NCBI GenBank assembly: GCA_963575745.1
Contig: CAUYUJ010014325.1
Span: 236,501-300,500 of the forward strand
Direction: 5' to 3'
DNA from: Prorocentrum cordatum
Taxonomy: Eukaryota > Sar > Dinophyceae > Prorocentrales > Prorocentraceae
DNA length: 64,000 nt
Under the pieces are notes generated by a model. The model did not search any database. It was not told the origin of the DNA and worked only from the letters and a program-made list of their open reading frames with translations. Both the position numbers and the translations under genes were made by a program. Each line of letters opens with the position of its first letter. Within the stretch, counting starts at the first letter, position 1. Positions 52,722-63,752 of the stretch are shown piece by piece.

Positions 52722-53339
52722 AAGTCCAGCTGCCCTACGCGCAATGCCTGGCTTCGAGGGTCGCGGCAAGTCCCAGCGCGCCCACGTTGTTTCAAGCCTG
52801 GTGCCAGCACCAGGGATGTTCCTCGTGCGTTCCCTTTTCAAATTGAAACGAACCAGGGGGGTGGCATTGGCCTCGAGTGCATGTCGCGCAGCCCAGAGTT
52901 CGAAGCCGTGCAGGAGTAATTCGCGGCCGAACGCTCACGTGACTTCGATGCGCGCGGCAGGGAAGCCCCGCGCAGGTGCGCGCGCGAGGAAGTTGAACAA
53001 GTATTGGGCAATCGCAAGCATCACCAGCACACGTGCACGAATTGCGCCGCGCGGTGCGCCAAAACGAAGCAGGGCGACGCATTCTAGGTCCAGGACGAGT
53101 ATGTCAAGCAGTTTCGCTTGACTGCGCACCCCGAGCTTGTCAGGGCCGTTCCTGGCGCCGCCGCTCGCAAAATTGGCTGCGACATATTTGTGAGCCTTCG
53201 TGGTGCTCTTGCCCATTCCGCCCTCGCTCAGTTCTGGGTCGCGGCGCATGTGCTGAGTCGCTGCTGCGCGTGCAGACGCCGACCGTCCAGGCGAGGCGCT
53301 AGGATGCCCTCGCTCGCCAGCTATTGCCGGGGCCCATGA
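52722..53339 (+). pseudogene. Unidentified protein, frame with TAA and TAG
   Basis: One plus frame is protein-like for 200 codons with only TAA (52,917-52,919) and TAG (53,085-53,087). Segment 1 contains AFPFQIETNQGGGIGLECMS and EFEAVQE. Segment 2 has FAAERSRDFDARGREAP, CAREEVEQVLGNRKHHQHTC and TNCAARCAKTKQGDAF, with a His/Cys cluster that could bind metal. Segment 3 has VQDEYVKQFRLTAHPELV, ARKIGCDIFVSLRGALAHSA and a hydrophobic stretch (LAQFWVAAHVLSR). Codon use is uniform across all three. It could be another retropseudogene, or exons with stops in short introns (CCAG|GAC precedes segment 3). No leader relic found upstream; family unknown. Confidence 0.4.
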
Positions 53340-53436
53340 AGATCTCGCACCGCGAGATGGGCCCCGAGGGCACCGCGGACCTGCACAGCGATTCTGGGCA
53401 TCGAAACTTTTCCGGGGAAGAGGGGGGTGAGACGGA

Positions 53437-53494
53437 TGTATATATATATAGATATATGTATATATAATTATATATATATATATATATGTATACT
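53437..53494. repeat. (TA)n microsatellite
   Basis: TATATATATATAGATATATGTATATATAATTATATATATATATATATG. Confidence 0.9.
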
Positions 53495-53948
53495 TATGGC
53501 CTTCACGGATGCTTGCTGGGTCGTGGAAGCGCGAGCAGGAAGGAACGGGTCATCCACTGTATCGACAGCCCGTGCAAGTCCCATTGCTTCCAAGTACTAT
53601 CCAGTTACGCTGCCAAAGCGCTTGCCGCTGCCCGCAGCATGGGCGAGCGTTGCCTTGCTATCGCGGCACCACATGGGTTCATTAAAGGGGCCCTTGGGTT
53701 GCTCTGTCTGAGCGCTGAACCTAAACGCCTTCGTGAACAGGTTGGACTCTATGAAGGCATCCCTTGCGATTGATGCCAGATCGGAATGCAAGTCTCTCTT
53801 CGGCCCTTGCCGAGAAGACACTGCTGGGGCATATTTGCTGGTGGAGAGGATTATTGGACCCTGGCGCCATAGATAACGCGCAGCGGTGCGACGCCCGCGA
53901 CGCGACAAAGGGCGGTTGCGCCAAGGGCACAATTGACCGGAATGGCTC

Positions 53949-54533
53949 TTGCAGGCGATGGCCGGTCACCAGGGTTGCGCGCGCGAAGTCAAGTCGTGCG
54001 CGCCACTTCGTGACGATGAGTCTCCCGTCGCCGACACTTGTCCACCGTGGATGCTCACGCGCCCTGATGGGCGCTGGAGGTCTGTGGGCTTGTTCAGCTG
54101 CGGCCGCCCTCCGCATGGAGGGTGGGGGCCTTGTTTCTGGCCCCGTGCAGAGTTTTCGTGGAGCCACGGCCGCCCTGAAGTGGGGGGGCGCGTTTTCACG
54201 CTCCTGCGAGGAGCGAGCGCGTTCCCGCGCCCCTTCGACATTGCCTCGGCGTGGAATGGCGACTCTGCGCTTTTTTATGGTTGTCGCGGCCGCGCGACTT
54301 CCAACCGCATTTCTACGCCGCTGCGGAATTTGCCCCGTCGGTCGTGGCCGGGGCTTTCCTGGGCTTACCATCAGGTGCGCCCAGCGCAGGCTGCATCATT
54401 CCAGCTTGCTCTCCCCCTTTGGTGTCAGGCTGCGTGCGTCATGGGGGCATGGCCCTACTCCTCGCACTTCGTTTTCCTTTTTATCCATTTTCTTGATAAC
54501 CAGAGCGGTCGGTTACCAATCTATCTCGGCTAG
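53949..54533 (+). CDS. Weak ORF candidate, unidentified
   Basis: A 194-codon frame: MAGHQGCAREVKSCAPLRDD, WMLTRPDGRWRSVGLFSCGR, GGRVFTLLRGASAFPRPFDI, then Ser/Arg-rich. Composition is plausible, but an overlapping plus frame (53,764-54,558, 264 codons) and a minus frame (53,721-54,371) are equally long. A short upstream frame (53,486-53,773; SYAAKALAAARSMGERCLAI) is also weakly protein-like. The strand and frame are not settled. Confidence 0.2.
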   Translation: MQAMAGHQGCAREVKSCAPLRDDESPVADTCPPWMLTRPDGRWRSVGLFSCGRPPHGGWGPCFWPRAEFSWSHGRPEVGGRVFTLLRGASAFPRPFDIASAWNGDSALFYGCRGRATSNRISTPLRNLPRRSWPGLSWAYHQVRPAQAASFQLALPLWCQAACVMGAWPYSSHFVFLFIHFLDNQSGRLPIYLG

Positions 54534-54559
54534 TGCGCCGCCTTGGGCTTGCAAGTAGG

Positions 54560-55700
54560 ATGGCAGTGGCCGGGCTGCGTCCCCCCCCGCCCTTCGATTT
54601 TGAGGAAAAGTCCTCGGGGTGGGGGCGATTCTGACATGCTCGCCGCTATCATGTGGGCCCGAGGCAACGCCGCCCCATCTGCATTCGGGCAGAGGCGCTG
54701 CCTGCTCGGACAATGCATGACGGCGCGGGAGCGAAAAGGCTTTTCACCCCTTACTTGGCGCTGATTCAAACGAGTGCGCTTCCAGTGCGCTTCGTCATTG
54801 CGCGTGCTGAATAGAGCTTCGAGGTTTGATTCCCCTCCCCTACCCCCCTGGGGCGGGCTTTTCCTCCCTGCCTCGTTCTCTGCTTGATTCGTTATTCTAC
54901 TTCGTAGTCGTGGAGCGCTTCCTTCTTCTGCTTCGCGATCGCGGGGCGCCTCGCTGTTCTGCTTCACAGTCGTGCTGCGCCCTGTTTTCATCGCCCGCCG
55001 CCGCGCGGATGCTACCCTCAAGTTGATTGCTGGTTGCTGCTGATAGGGTGTGCCGGCCCATTCGATATCGCATGCTTCCGGGAAGCTCGCGGGGAATTTC
55101 TGCCTGGCGCCCCCTTTTCACGAGGGGTTCAACGGAGACGCGATAGCTTGCACCACATATTCGTGTCCATTGTTTATGACGACCTGTCTGCGCAGTGCTT
55201 CTGAAGACATGTTTGCCCAGCGCGAGTCCGGCTCCAGGGCCATTGCAGATTTTCGAGGCCGCGCCTTTGAACCCCGCTCTGAGTGCCACGTGTTCCACCC
55301 CTCCCTCCCTTTCTCTGCCCTGCATACCCTGTCTCGGCAAGATGAGCTTCGATCCAATTTTTGTCACAATTCCGTGCGATGCCGACAGTTGTCGCTCGAG
55401 GGTGCCATTTGCACATCAAGTCCCTCGTCTTCCTCTTCCCCCTCCTTCTCCCCCCCCCTTCCTCTCCTCCTTCCCCCGCGTAGGGTTGACATGCATAACG
55501 CAAGGGCCGTTGACCGAATGCTTGCCCCGACGGCTGCTCACGAAATGTTTGCCCCTGCGCGTGCACCGTATGCTTTCATCGCGTGGTAGGCTGAGCGAGC
55601 TGGGGGGTCCATCGCGCTGTCCGCCCCCATCTTCCCCCGCCAAAAATGCCAAGCGCGAGTGCCCCTACGCGCTTGTTGCCGGGAAGTTGCGCTGACTGCT
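54560..55700. other. Non-repetitive GC-rich DNA, no gene recognised
   Basis: Competing frames of 70-180 codons on both strands with no motif; a pyrimidine-rich segment at 55,420-55,480. Confidence 0.5.
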
Positions 55701-55704
55701 GCCC

Positions 55705-56475
55705 CGTCGTCGTCGTCGTCGTCGTCAAGGTCGTCGTCGTCGTCGTCGTCGTCCGCCCCCGTCGGCCAGAACCCGATTGAAATGGGCCCCCGGAACCCTC
55801 CCGGGGTCCGAGCGCACAAGTTTTCCGCGCCGCGTCCGGCCGCGACGAGGAGAGCCGCCAGGGGCCAGAGGATCTCGATCCTCGAGGCTTGAGGCTCGAA
55901 CCTGGACGTCGGTGGCCGTTCGGGATGACTCCGGCACCCCCGGGGCGCAGTTTGTCGGTCCCGATCGATTTCTGACGGCCCTGGGTCCCGAAAGTGGCTC
56001 CCGCAGGCTACGACGCCGGAAGCCCGCCTCGAACTTCGAACCTCAGGGGTCGACGAAAATAGCTGGCGTCATCGGAGACGCGGCCATCTCGTCCGCCACA
56101 GCGGCGGCAGCCCAACTCCACGGGTTTCAGGCGGTGGGCGTGAGCGCGGCCCCCCCGAGCTCAGCCCACGCGCCGCTTCCGCGCGGGCGTCTTCGTAAGA
56201 TTTGGGCGTCTTCGGCGCCGGGAACGGAAGGGGAGGTTCGAATCTCGAGGATCGAAGTTCGACGAGCTTTTTGTCGTTTTACGCCTCTGGAAGCCGCTTT
56301 CGGGCCCCGGGATCGTCGAAAATCGATCCATGGTGAAAAACTGCTTCGGAGGGACCCTGGGAAGGGCCCGGGGGCCGATTTTAATTCGATTTCGGTCATC
56401 CTGGGAGGAGGAGGGGGAGGGCGACGACGAGGGCGAGGAGGACGAAGAGGGCGAGGAGGGCGAGGGTTGGACATG
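55705..56475. repeat. Inverted-repeat element, arms about 230-300 bp
   Basis: The left part (CGTCGTCGTCG tract, GATTGAAATGGGCCCCCGG, GGGTCC, GATCGATTTCTGACGGCCC, TGGGTCCCGAAAGTGGCTCC, CTCGAACTTCGAACCTC) recurs in reverse complement at 56,225-56,470 (for example TTCGGGCCCCGGGATCGTCG, GGGCCCGGGGGCCGATTTTA and CGAAGTTCGACGAGC). The arms differ by substitutions and gaps. A 370-codon plus frame and a 146-codon minus frame through it arise from this structure. Confidence 0.65.
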
Positions 56476-56779
56476 ACTGGGCGCTCCCGTAAGTTGACCC
56501 GGTTCGTTCGAATGTGTTTCGCAAATATTATTGGGAATCTCGTTCAAAGTAAACTCCGACCTTCCACCCCTCCAGCCTCCGCCGCAGCCGCCCGAAGACA
56601 AATAATTTCAAATTGCGGCCGTGCCCCCAAATTTGAAGCATGCCCCTTTGCGTTGCCCGGGGCCCCCCAGGAATCCCAGGGGCCCCGACGGATTCTGTTG
56701 GTTTGTGGAGGATTCCTCGAACCTTCCATCCTGGAGGATTCATTCCTGGGCGCTCTCTTGGAGCCGTTTCCAATCAGCG

Positions 56780-58835
56780 GATGGCGCACCAACCGACGCG
56801 CATACGCGCGCGCGTGGCGCGTGCTCACTACTGTGTTGACCGCGCTTGAACAGTCGCCATGCTGGCCTGGAGACTCAAGTGAGCCCTGAGCGGTGACCGA
56901 TTGGATGTTGAACTTAACAGTGGTTCACCACCTATGAGCGAATTGGCATAACCAACGACGCGCGTGTGCGCGCGCGTGCTCAGCTGTATTGACCGCAATG
57001 GACCACTCGCCATGTAGGCCTGGAAATTCAAATGAGCCCTCAGCGGTGACCGATTGGATTTTGAAGTGATGATGGGTTCACCACCTATCTGTGCATTGGC
57101 ACAGCCAACGACGCGTGCGCGCGTGGCGCGTGCTTAGTTTTGTATTGGCCGCAGTAGAACACTTGCCATGATGGCCTGGAAAATCAAGCCAGCCCTTGGC
57201 GGTGACCGTTTGGGTTGTGAAGTTCACATGGATTCGCCACCGATCAGTGAATTGGCACAGCCAGCGACGCGAGTACGCGCGCGCACGCGCGCGGTGCGCG
57301 TGATCAGTTCTGGCTTGACCGCAGTAGAACAGTCGCCATGTTGGCCTGGAAACGCAAGTGAGCCCTTAGCGGTGACCGATTGGATTTCGAGGTTGACACT
57401 GGTTCACCGCTTATCAGCGACTTAGCACAGCCAACGACGCGCGCGTCGCGTGCTCAGTTCTGCATTGAGCGCAATAGAACAGTCACCATGTGGCCAGGAG
57501 GCTGAAGTGAGCCCTTAGCGGTAGCCGATTGGTTAACATGGCTCCACCGCGTGTCAGTGAATGGGCACAGCCAACGACGCGTGCGCGCACGCGCGTGCTC
57601 AGTTCTGTGGTTCGTCAAAGAACCGTGGCAATGTTGGCCTGGAGACTCAAGTGAGCCCTTAGCGGGGACCGATTTGATTTTGAAGTGAACATGGGTTCAC
57701 CACCCATCAGTGAATTGGCACAGCCAACGACGCGCGTACGCGCGCGCGTGGCGCGTGATCAGTTCTTGTATTGGCCGCAATAGAACAGTGGCCATTTGGG
57801 CCTGGAACCTCAAGTGGGCCCTTAGCGGTGACCGATTGGATTTTGAAGCGAACCTGGGCGCACAAACTATCAGTGCCTTGGCACAACCAACGGCGCGCGC
57901 ACGCGCGCTTGACAAGGTGTCAGTTCTGTGTTGACCGCAACAGAATAGTCGCCATGTTGTCCAGGAAACTCACGTGAGCCTTTAGCGGTGGCCGATTGGA
58001 TTTTGAAGTTAATCTGCGTTTGTCACTTACCAGTGAATTTGCGCCGCCAGCGGCGTGCGCGCGCGCGCGTGGCGCGTGCTCAGTTCTGTATTCACCGCAA
58101 AAGAGCAGTCGCCATTTTGGCATGGAAAATCAAGTGAGCCCGCAGCGCTGACCGGTGGAATTTCGAAATGAACATGCGCCCACCACTTATCACTGGATTG
58201 GCACATCAAATGACGCGCGCCCGTGGCGCGAGCTCAGTTCTGCATCGACAGCAATACAGGCGCCACGTTGGTCTGGAGACTCAAGTGAGACTCTAGCGGC
58301 AGCCAACGACGCGCGCGCGTGGCGAGCGCTCAATTCTGTACTGGCCGCACTAGAACAGTCGCAATGTTGGACTGGAAGCTCAAGTGAGCCCTTAGCGGTG
58401 ACCGATCGGATGTTGAAGTTAGGGTGGGTTTTATCTGTGAAGAATTGGCACAGGGGGCTCGGGCTCACTTCTGTATCGGCCGCACCATAAGAATCGCCAC
58501 GTTGGCCGGGAAGCTCAAGTGAGCCCTGAGCGGTGACCGATTAGATTTTAATGTGAGCATGGGTTCGCTATCTACCAGTGAATTGGCACAGCCAACGACG
58601 CGCGCACGCGCGCGCGTGGCGCGTGCTTGGTTCTGCTTTGGCCGCAATGGACGGTCGCCATGCTGGCTTCGAAACTCAAGTGAGGCCTCCGCGGTGGCCG
58701 GTTTTATTCTATAGTGAACATGGGTTCACCACCTGTCAGTGAATTGGCACAGCCAACGTCGCGCGCGCGCGCCCGTGGCGCGCGCTCTCTTCTGCATTGA
58801 TCACAATAGAACAGTCGCCATGCTGGCTTGGAAAC
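56780..58835 (+). repeat. CG-core satellite A, about 14 units of 150-165 bp
   Basis: Each unit: TTGGCACAGCCAACGACGCG, an alternating CGCGCGCACGCG tract of variable length, GGCGCGTGCTCAGTTCTG, TATTGACCGCAATAGAACAG, TCGCCATGTTGGCCTGGAAA, CTCAAGTGAGCCCTTAGCGG, TGACCGATTGGATTTTGAAG, TGAACATGGGTTCACCACC. Unit starts are near 56,782, 56,942, 57,094, 57,252, 57,421, 57,563, 57,715, 57,879, 58,037, 58,198, 58,297, 58,444, 58,582 and 58,744. Confidence 0.95.
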
Positions 58836-59105
58836 ATCATAGGGGTCACTACATCACCAGGGACAACGCCAAGAAAACAACGTCGACGACGCACGGGGGC
58901 ATCAACGCTAGGGGGGTGGAAGCCAAAACTCGCGACGGGGGCCCGCGAGAGAAAGGGTAACTTGACAAAAAAAACGACGACGGCATCCCGGGCGGCAAAC
59001 ACATTCGAAAAACAAACGACGAAGAGACTCTCCCCGAACACTTCCCTGAATCTCCTACTTGCACTTGGGTTTTGCACTAGGGCGTTAAAGAAAAGGAATT
59101 GCACA

Positions 59106-59108
<3 letters not shown>
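58836..59108. other. Single-copy junction between satellites
   Basis: CATCACCAGGGACAACGCC, ACGCACGGGGGCATCAACGC and AAACACATTCG belong to no array. No gene seen. Confidence 0.6.
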
Positions 59109-59137
<29 letters not shown>

Positions 59138-59276
59138 CACTTGTACTAAGGAGTTGTACCAGGGAGATGCGCTAGGGAGCTGTACAATGGATATGAAGTG
59201 ATACTACCAGGGAGCCAGGGAGTTGTGCTAGGGAGTTGTGTTACTACTACTACTACTACTACTACTACTACCACTA

Positions 59277-59325
<49 letters not shown>

Positions 59326-59589
59326 GACTACTACTACGACTACTACTACTACTACTACTGCTACTTCTACGCCTACTACGACTACTATCACTACCACTTC
59401 TACTGATACTGCTACTACTACTACTACGGCAGCTACTACGACTACGACTACGACTACGACTACGACGACTACTACTACTACTACTACTACCACCTACCTA
59501 CCAACCTACCTACCTACCTACCTACCTACCCACCTACCGACCTACCTACCTACCTACCTACCTACCTACTAGTACTCCTCCTCCTCCCC

Positions 59590-59623
<34 letters not shown>

Positions 59624-59675
59624 GACTACTACTACGACTACTACTACTCCGACTACTCCTACGACTACTACGACG

Positions 59676-59707
<32 letters not shown>

Positions 59708-59730
59708 GACTGCTACTTGTACTTGGGAGT
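59109..59730. repeat. (CTA)n with ACG and CCTA variants
   Basis: ACTACTACT runs at 59,109-59,140, 59,243-59,490 and 59,598-59,712, with a (CCTA)n stretch at 59,491-59,570 and GGGAGTTGTGCTAGGGAGTT units at 59,150-59,240. Confidence 0.95.
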
Positions 59731-59737
59731 CGTATGG

Positions 59738-60690
59738 CCAACATGGCGACCTGTCCATTGTCGACAACGCTGGAATCCTCACGCGGTGCGCGCGCACGCG
59801 CGCGGGGCGTCTGTAGTGGCCATGACAGAGAACGTACTGAAGAAGCCAGGTTACCTCCGAAACGCAATCATTCACCGCTAGGGGGTCACTTTAGTTTCCA
59901 GGCCAACATGGCGGCTTTTCCATTGTCGACAATAAGGAAAGCCTCACGCGGTGCGCGCGCTCGCGGGGAGTCTGTAGCGGCCATGACAGAGGTCGTGCGC
60001 AAGAAGCCATGTGACCTCGGAAATCACGGCGGTCACCGCTCAGGGCCCAGTTTAGTTTCCAGGCCCAAATAGTGACTTTTCCATTGGCGACAATGAGGAA
60101 ATCCCCACGCGGTGCGCGCGCGCACGAGGGGAGTCTGTAAGTTAGTGGCCATGAAAGAGTACATACCTCGGAAATGCAACTGGTCACTGCTAAGGGGCCA
60201 CTTTAGTGTCCAGGCCAACATGGCGACTTGTCCATTGTCGACATAAGGAAAGTCCTGACGCGGCGCGCGCGCGCTGGGAGCCTGTGGAGGCCATGACAGA
60301 GAACATGCACAAGAAACCATGTCACCTCCCAAATCCAATCGGTCACCGCGAAGGGGCCACTATACTTTCCAGGGCAACATTGCGACTTTTCCATTGTCGA
60401 CAATAAAAAATCCCCACGCGGTGCGCGCGCGCGTGGGGAATCAGTGGTGGCCATGGCAGAGAACATACACAATAAGCAACGTTGCCTCGGAAATCCCATC
60501 GGCAAGCGCTAAGGACCACTTTAGTTTCCAGGCCAACATAGCGACATCTCCATTGGCGACAATAAGGAAAGCCTTACGCGGCTCGCGCGCGGGCAGTCTG
60601 TGGTGGCCATGACAGAGAGCATCTACAAGAAACCATGTCACCTCGGAAATCCAATCGGCCCCGCTACGGGGCCACCTTAGTATCCAATGA
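59738..60690 (-). repeat. CG-core satellite B, inverted relative of A
   Basis: Six to seven units of about 150 bp. Plus strand: CCAATCGGTCACCGCTAAGG, GGCCACTTTAGTTTCCAGGC, CAACATGGCGACTTTTCCAT, TGTCGACAATAAGGAAAGCC, TCACGCGGTGCGCGCGCG, AGTCTGTAGTGGCCATGACA, GAGAACAT. The first three blocks are the reverse complement of the end of unit A, so this array runs opposite to A. Confidence 0.9.
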
Positions 60691-60739
60691 TGGGGGTCCT
60701 CCCATGTCTTGATCTCCGTTCTGGTTATTTTCAAAGAAC

Positions 60740-60960
60740 GTTCGCCGCCGCACCGTCGGTTTTGCTTGGCCGGCGCGGCACATCCATCTATCTGCGTATA
60801 CCCCCCCGGGCGCCGTCGGACCGATGCGTCTGCGCAGTCTCTGTTGATCTGTCTGCCCCAACCCAGGCGCCGTCGCACCCTCGGCTTTGCTTCGCCGGTG
60901 GCGCCCATCCATGCATCTATCTGTGCCGCGCCCGGTCGCCGTCGCACGGGCGCAGACTTG
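60740..60960 (+). repeat. Two-copy repeat of about 135 bp
   Basis: CGCCG(C/T)CGCACC(G/C)TCGG(T/C)TTTGCTT, then CCGG(C/T)G(C/G)CG and CATCCAT(C/G), then CATCTATCTG. Copies near 60,746 and 60,879, with a third partial CGCCGTCGCACGG at 60,939. Confidence 0.7.
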
Positions 60961-60961
60961 C

Positions 60962-63625
60962 ATGCGACCGCGCCGGCGCATTCCATTGTGGACAATGCAG
61001 AACTCAGACGCGCGCGCGCGGCAGAGTTCAGCATTGTCAATAATAGAACCGGTGACATGTATTCCCAAAAACTGAATTCAAAATTTCCGTGGCTCTTTGA
61101 GGGGGCCGACGGACGCGTCGACCTTTCTATGGTGGACCATACAGAACTCAGACGCGCGCGCGCGACAGAGTTCTGTATTGTCCACATTAGCATAGTCGAC
61201 ATGTAATTCCAAAAGCTGAGTTCAAAATTTCTGTGGCTCCTTCAGGGGGCAGACGGAAGCGTCGACTTTTCTGGTGTGGACATAACATCACTCAGACGCG
61301 CACGCGCTGACTTCTGCATCGCCACCTTGGCGTAGTCGACATGTAACTCCAACAAATGAATTCAAACTTTCTGTGGCTCTTCAAGGAGGCCGACGGACGC
61401 GTCGACTTTTCTATAGTGGGAGATACAGAGCTCCGACGCGCGCGCGCGCAACAGAGTTCTGAATCGTCCACAATAGAGAAGTCGACATGTAATTCCAAAA
61501 ACTGGAGACAAAATTTCTATGGCTTTTGAAAAGGGCGACGGACGCGTCGACTTTTCTATTGTGGGCAATACAGAACTCAGACGCGCGCGCGACAGAGTTC
61601 TGTATTGTCCACAATAGAAGCCGATGTGTAGTTCCAAAAACTGAATTCAAAATTTCTGTGGCTCTTTAAGGAGGCCGACGGACGCGTACACATTTCTAGT
61701 GTGGACAATACAAGACCCGGAGGCGCGCGCGACAGAGTCCTGTGTTTGTCCAGAATATAAAGGTCGACGTGTGATTCCAAAAATGGGATTCAAAATTTCT
61801 GTGGCTCCTTAAGGGGGCCGACGGACGCGTCGACTTTTCTATTGTGGACAATGCAAAACTCAGACGCGCGCGCGCGCGACAGAGTTCTGTATTGTCCACA
61901 ATAGAAAAGTCGGCATGTAGTTCCAAAAAATGAATTCAAAATTTCTGTGGCTCTTTAAGGAGGCCGACGGACGCGTCGACTTTTCTAGCGTGGACAATAA
62001 AGAACTAACTCAGACGCGCGCGCGCGCGCGAGCGCGACAGAGTTCTGTATTGTCCACAATAGAAAAGTCGACATGTAGTTCCAAATGCTGAACTCAAAAT
62101 TTCTGTTGCTCTTTAAGGGGGCCGACGGACGAGTCCACTTTCTATTGTGGACAATGCAGAACTCAGACGCGCGCGCGCGACAGGGCTCTGTAGTGTCCAT
62201 AATAGAAAAGGTGATATGTTCTCCAAAAACTGATTTCAAAATTTCTGTGGCTCTTTTAAGGGGGCCGACGGACACATCCATATTTCTAGCGTGGACAATG
62301 CAGAACTCAGACGCGCGCGCCAAAGAGTTCTGAATCGTCCGCAATAGAGAAGTCGGCATGTAATTTTCAAAAACTGGATTCAAAATGTCTGTGGCTTTTT
62401 AAGGAGGCCGACGGACGCGTCCACATTTCTAGCGTGGACAATACAGGACTCAGACGCGCGCGCGCGACAGAGTTCTGCATTGTCCACAATAGAAAAGTCG
62501 ACATGTAGTTCCAAAAACTGAATTCAAAATTTCTGTGGCTCTTTAAGGAGGCCGACGGACGCGTCGACTTTTCTAGCGTGGACAATAAAGAACTCAGACG
62601 CGCGCGCGCGACATAGTTCTGTATTGTCCACAATAGAAAAATCTACATTTAGTTCCAAATACTGAACTCAAAATTTCTGTGGCTCCTTAAGGGGGCCGAC
62701 GGACGCGTCGGCTTTTCTATTGTCGACAATACAGAACTCAGACGCGCGCGCGCGCGCGACAGAGTTCTGTATTGTCCACAATAGAATAGGTGACATGTAC
62801 CTCCAAGAACTGAATTGAAAATCTCTGTTGCTTTTTAAGAAGGCAGACGGACTCCTCCACATTTCTAGCGTGAACAATACAGAACTCAGACGTGCGCGCG
62901 CTCGCGACAGAGTTCTGTATTGTCCACAATATAGAAGTCGACATGTGATTCCAAAAAACTGAATTCAAACTTTCTGTGGCTCTTTAAGGAGGCCGACGGA
63001 CGCGTCGATTTTTGTAGTGTGGACAATACAGAAATCGGGCGCGCGCGCGACAGAGTTCTGTATTGCCCACAGTAGCATAGTCGACATGTAACTCAAAAAA
63101 ACTGAATTCAATTTTTCTGTTGCTCATTAAGGAGGCAGACGGACACGTCGCTTTTTTCTAGTGTGGACATTACATAACTCAGACGCGCGCGCGACAGAGT
63201 TCTGTATTGTCCGCATAGGCGACATGTAATTCCAAATGCTGAATTCAACATATCTGTGGCTCTTAAATGAGGCCGACGGACGCGTCGACCTTTCTTTTGT
63301 GGACAATGCTGAACTCAGACGCGCGCGCGCGCACGCGCGACGCAATTGTGTACTGTCCACAATAGAGTAGGTGACATGCATTTCCAAAAAATGATTTCAA
63401 AATTTCTGTGGCTCTTCAAGGAGGCCGACGGACGCGTCCACATTTCTAGTGTGGACAATACAAAACTCAGACGCGCGCGCGCGCGCGAACGCGACAGAGT
63501 TCTGTATTGTCCACAATAGAAAAGTCGACATGTAATTCCAAAAACTGAATTCAGAAATTCTGTGGCTCTTTAAGGAGGCTGGCGGACGCGTCGACCTTTC
63601 TAGTGTGGACAATACAGAATTCATG
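60962..63625 (+). repeat. Hairpin satellite C, 18 units of about 145 bp
   Basis: Unit: CGACGGACGCGTCGACTTTT, CTATTGTGGACAATACAGAA, CTCAGACGCGCGCGCG, ACAGAGTTCTGTATTGTCCA, CAATAGAAAAGTCGACATG, TAGTTCCAAAAACTGAATTC, AAAATTTCTGTGGCTCTTTA, AGGAGGC. Sequences on the two sides of the CG tract are complementary. In the unit at 61,831-61,912 the arms are 31 nt with two mismatches around a 20-nt loop that is mostly CG. CG-tract positions: 61,010, 61,151, 61,290, 61,431, 61,576, 61,716, 61,860, 62,012, 62,163, 62,308, 62,450, 62,595, 62,738, 62,886, 63,038, 63,180, 63,317 and 63,470. Confidence 0.97.
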
Positions 63626-63752
63626 GCAACGATGGGACCGCCGAGGCGCTCGGATTGCACTTCCGCGCGCCTGCGCGCCCTTGAAGGCACCGCAGGGCCC
63701 CTTCGGTGGCCCGTAGGCTGCCGCGCGGCAGCGAAGGCTCGCATGTTGGCAA
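63626..63752. other. Short unique junction
   Basis: ATGGCAACGATGGGACCGCC to CATGTTGGCAA. Links satellite C to the terminal palindromes. No gene. Confidence 0.6.

Noticed and set aside
55777-56889. 370-codon plus-strand ORF
   Set aside because: It spans both arms of an inverted repeat and enters satellite A at its end. Stop-free runs follow from the GC-rich repeat, not from a gene.
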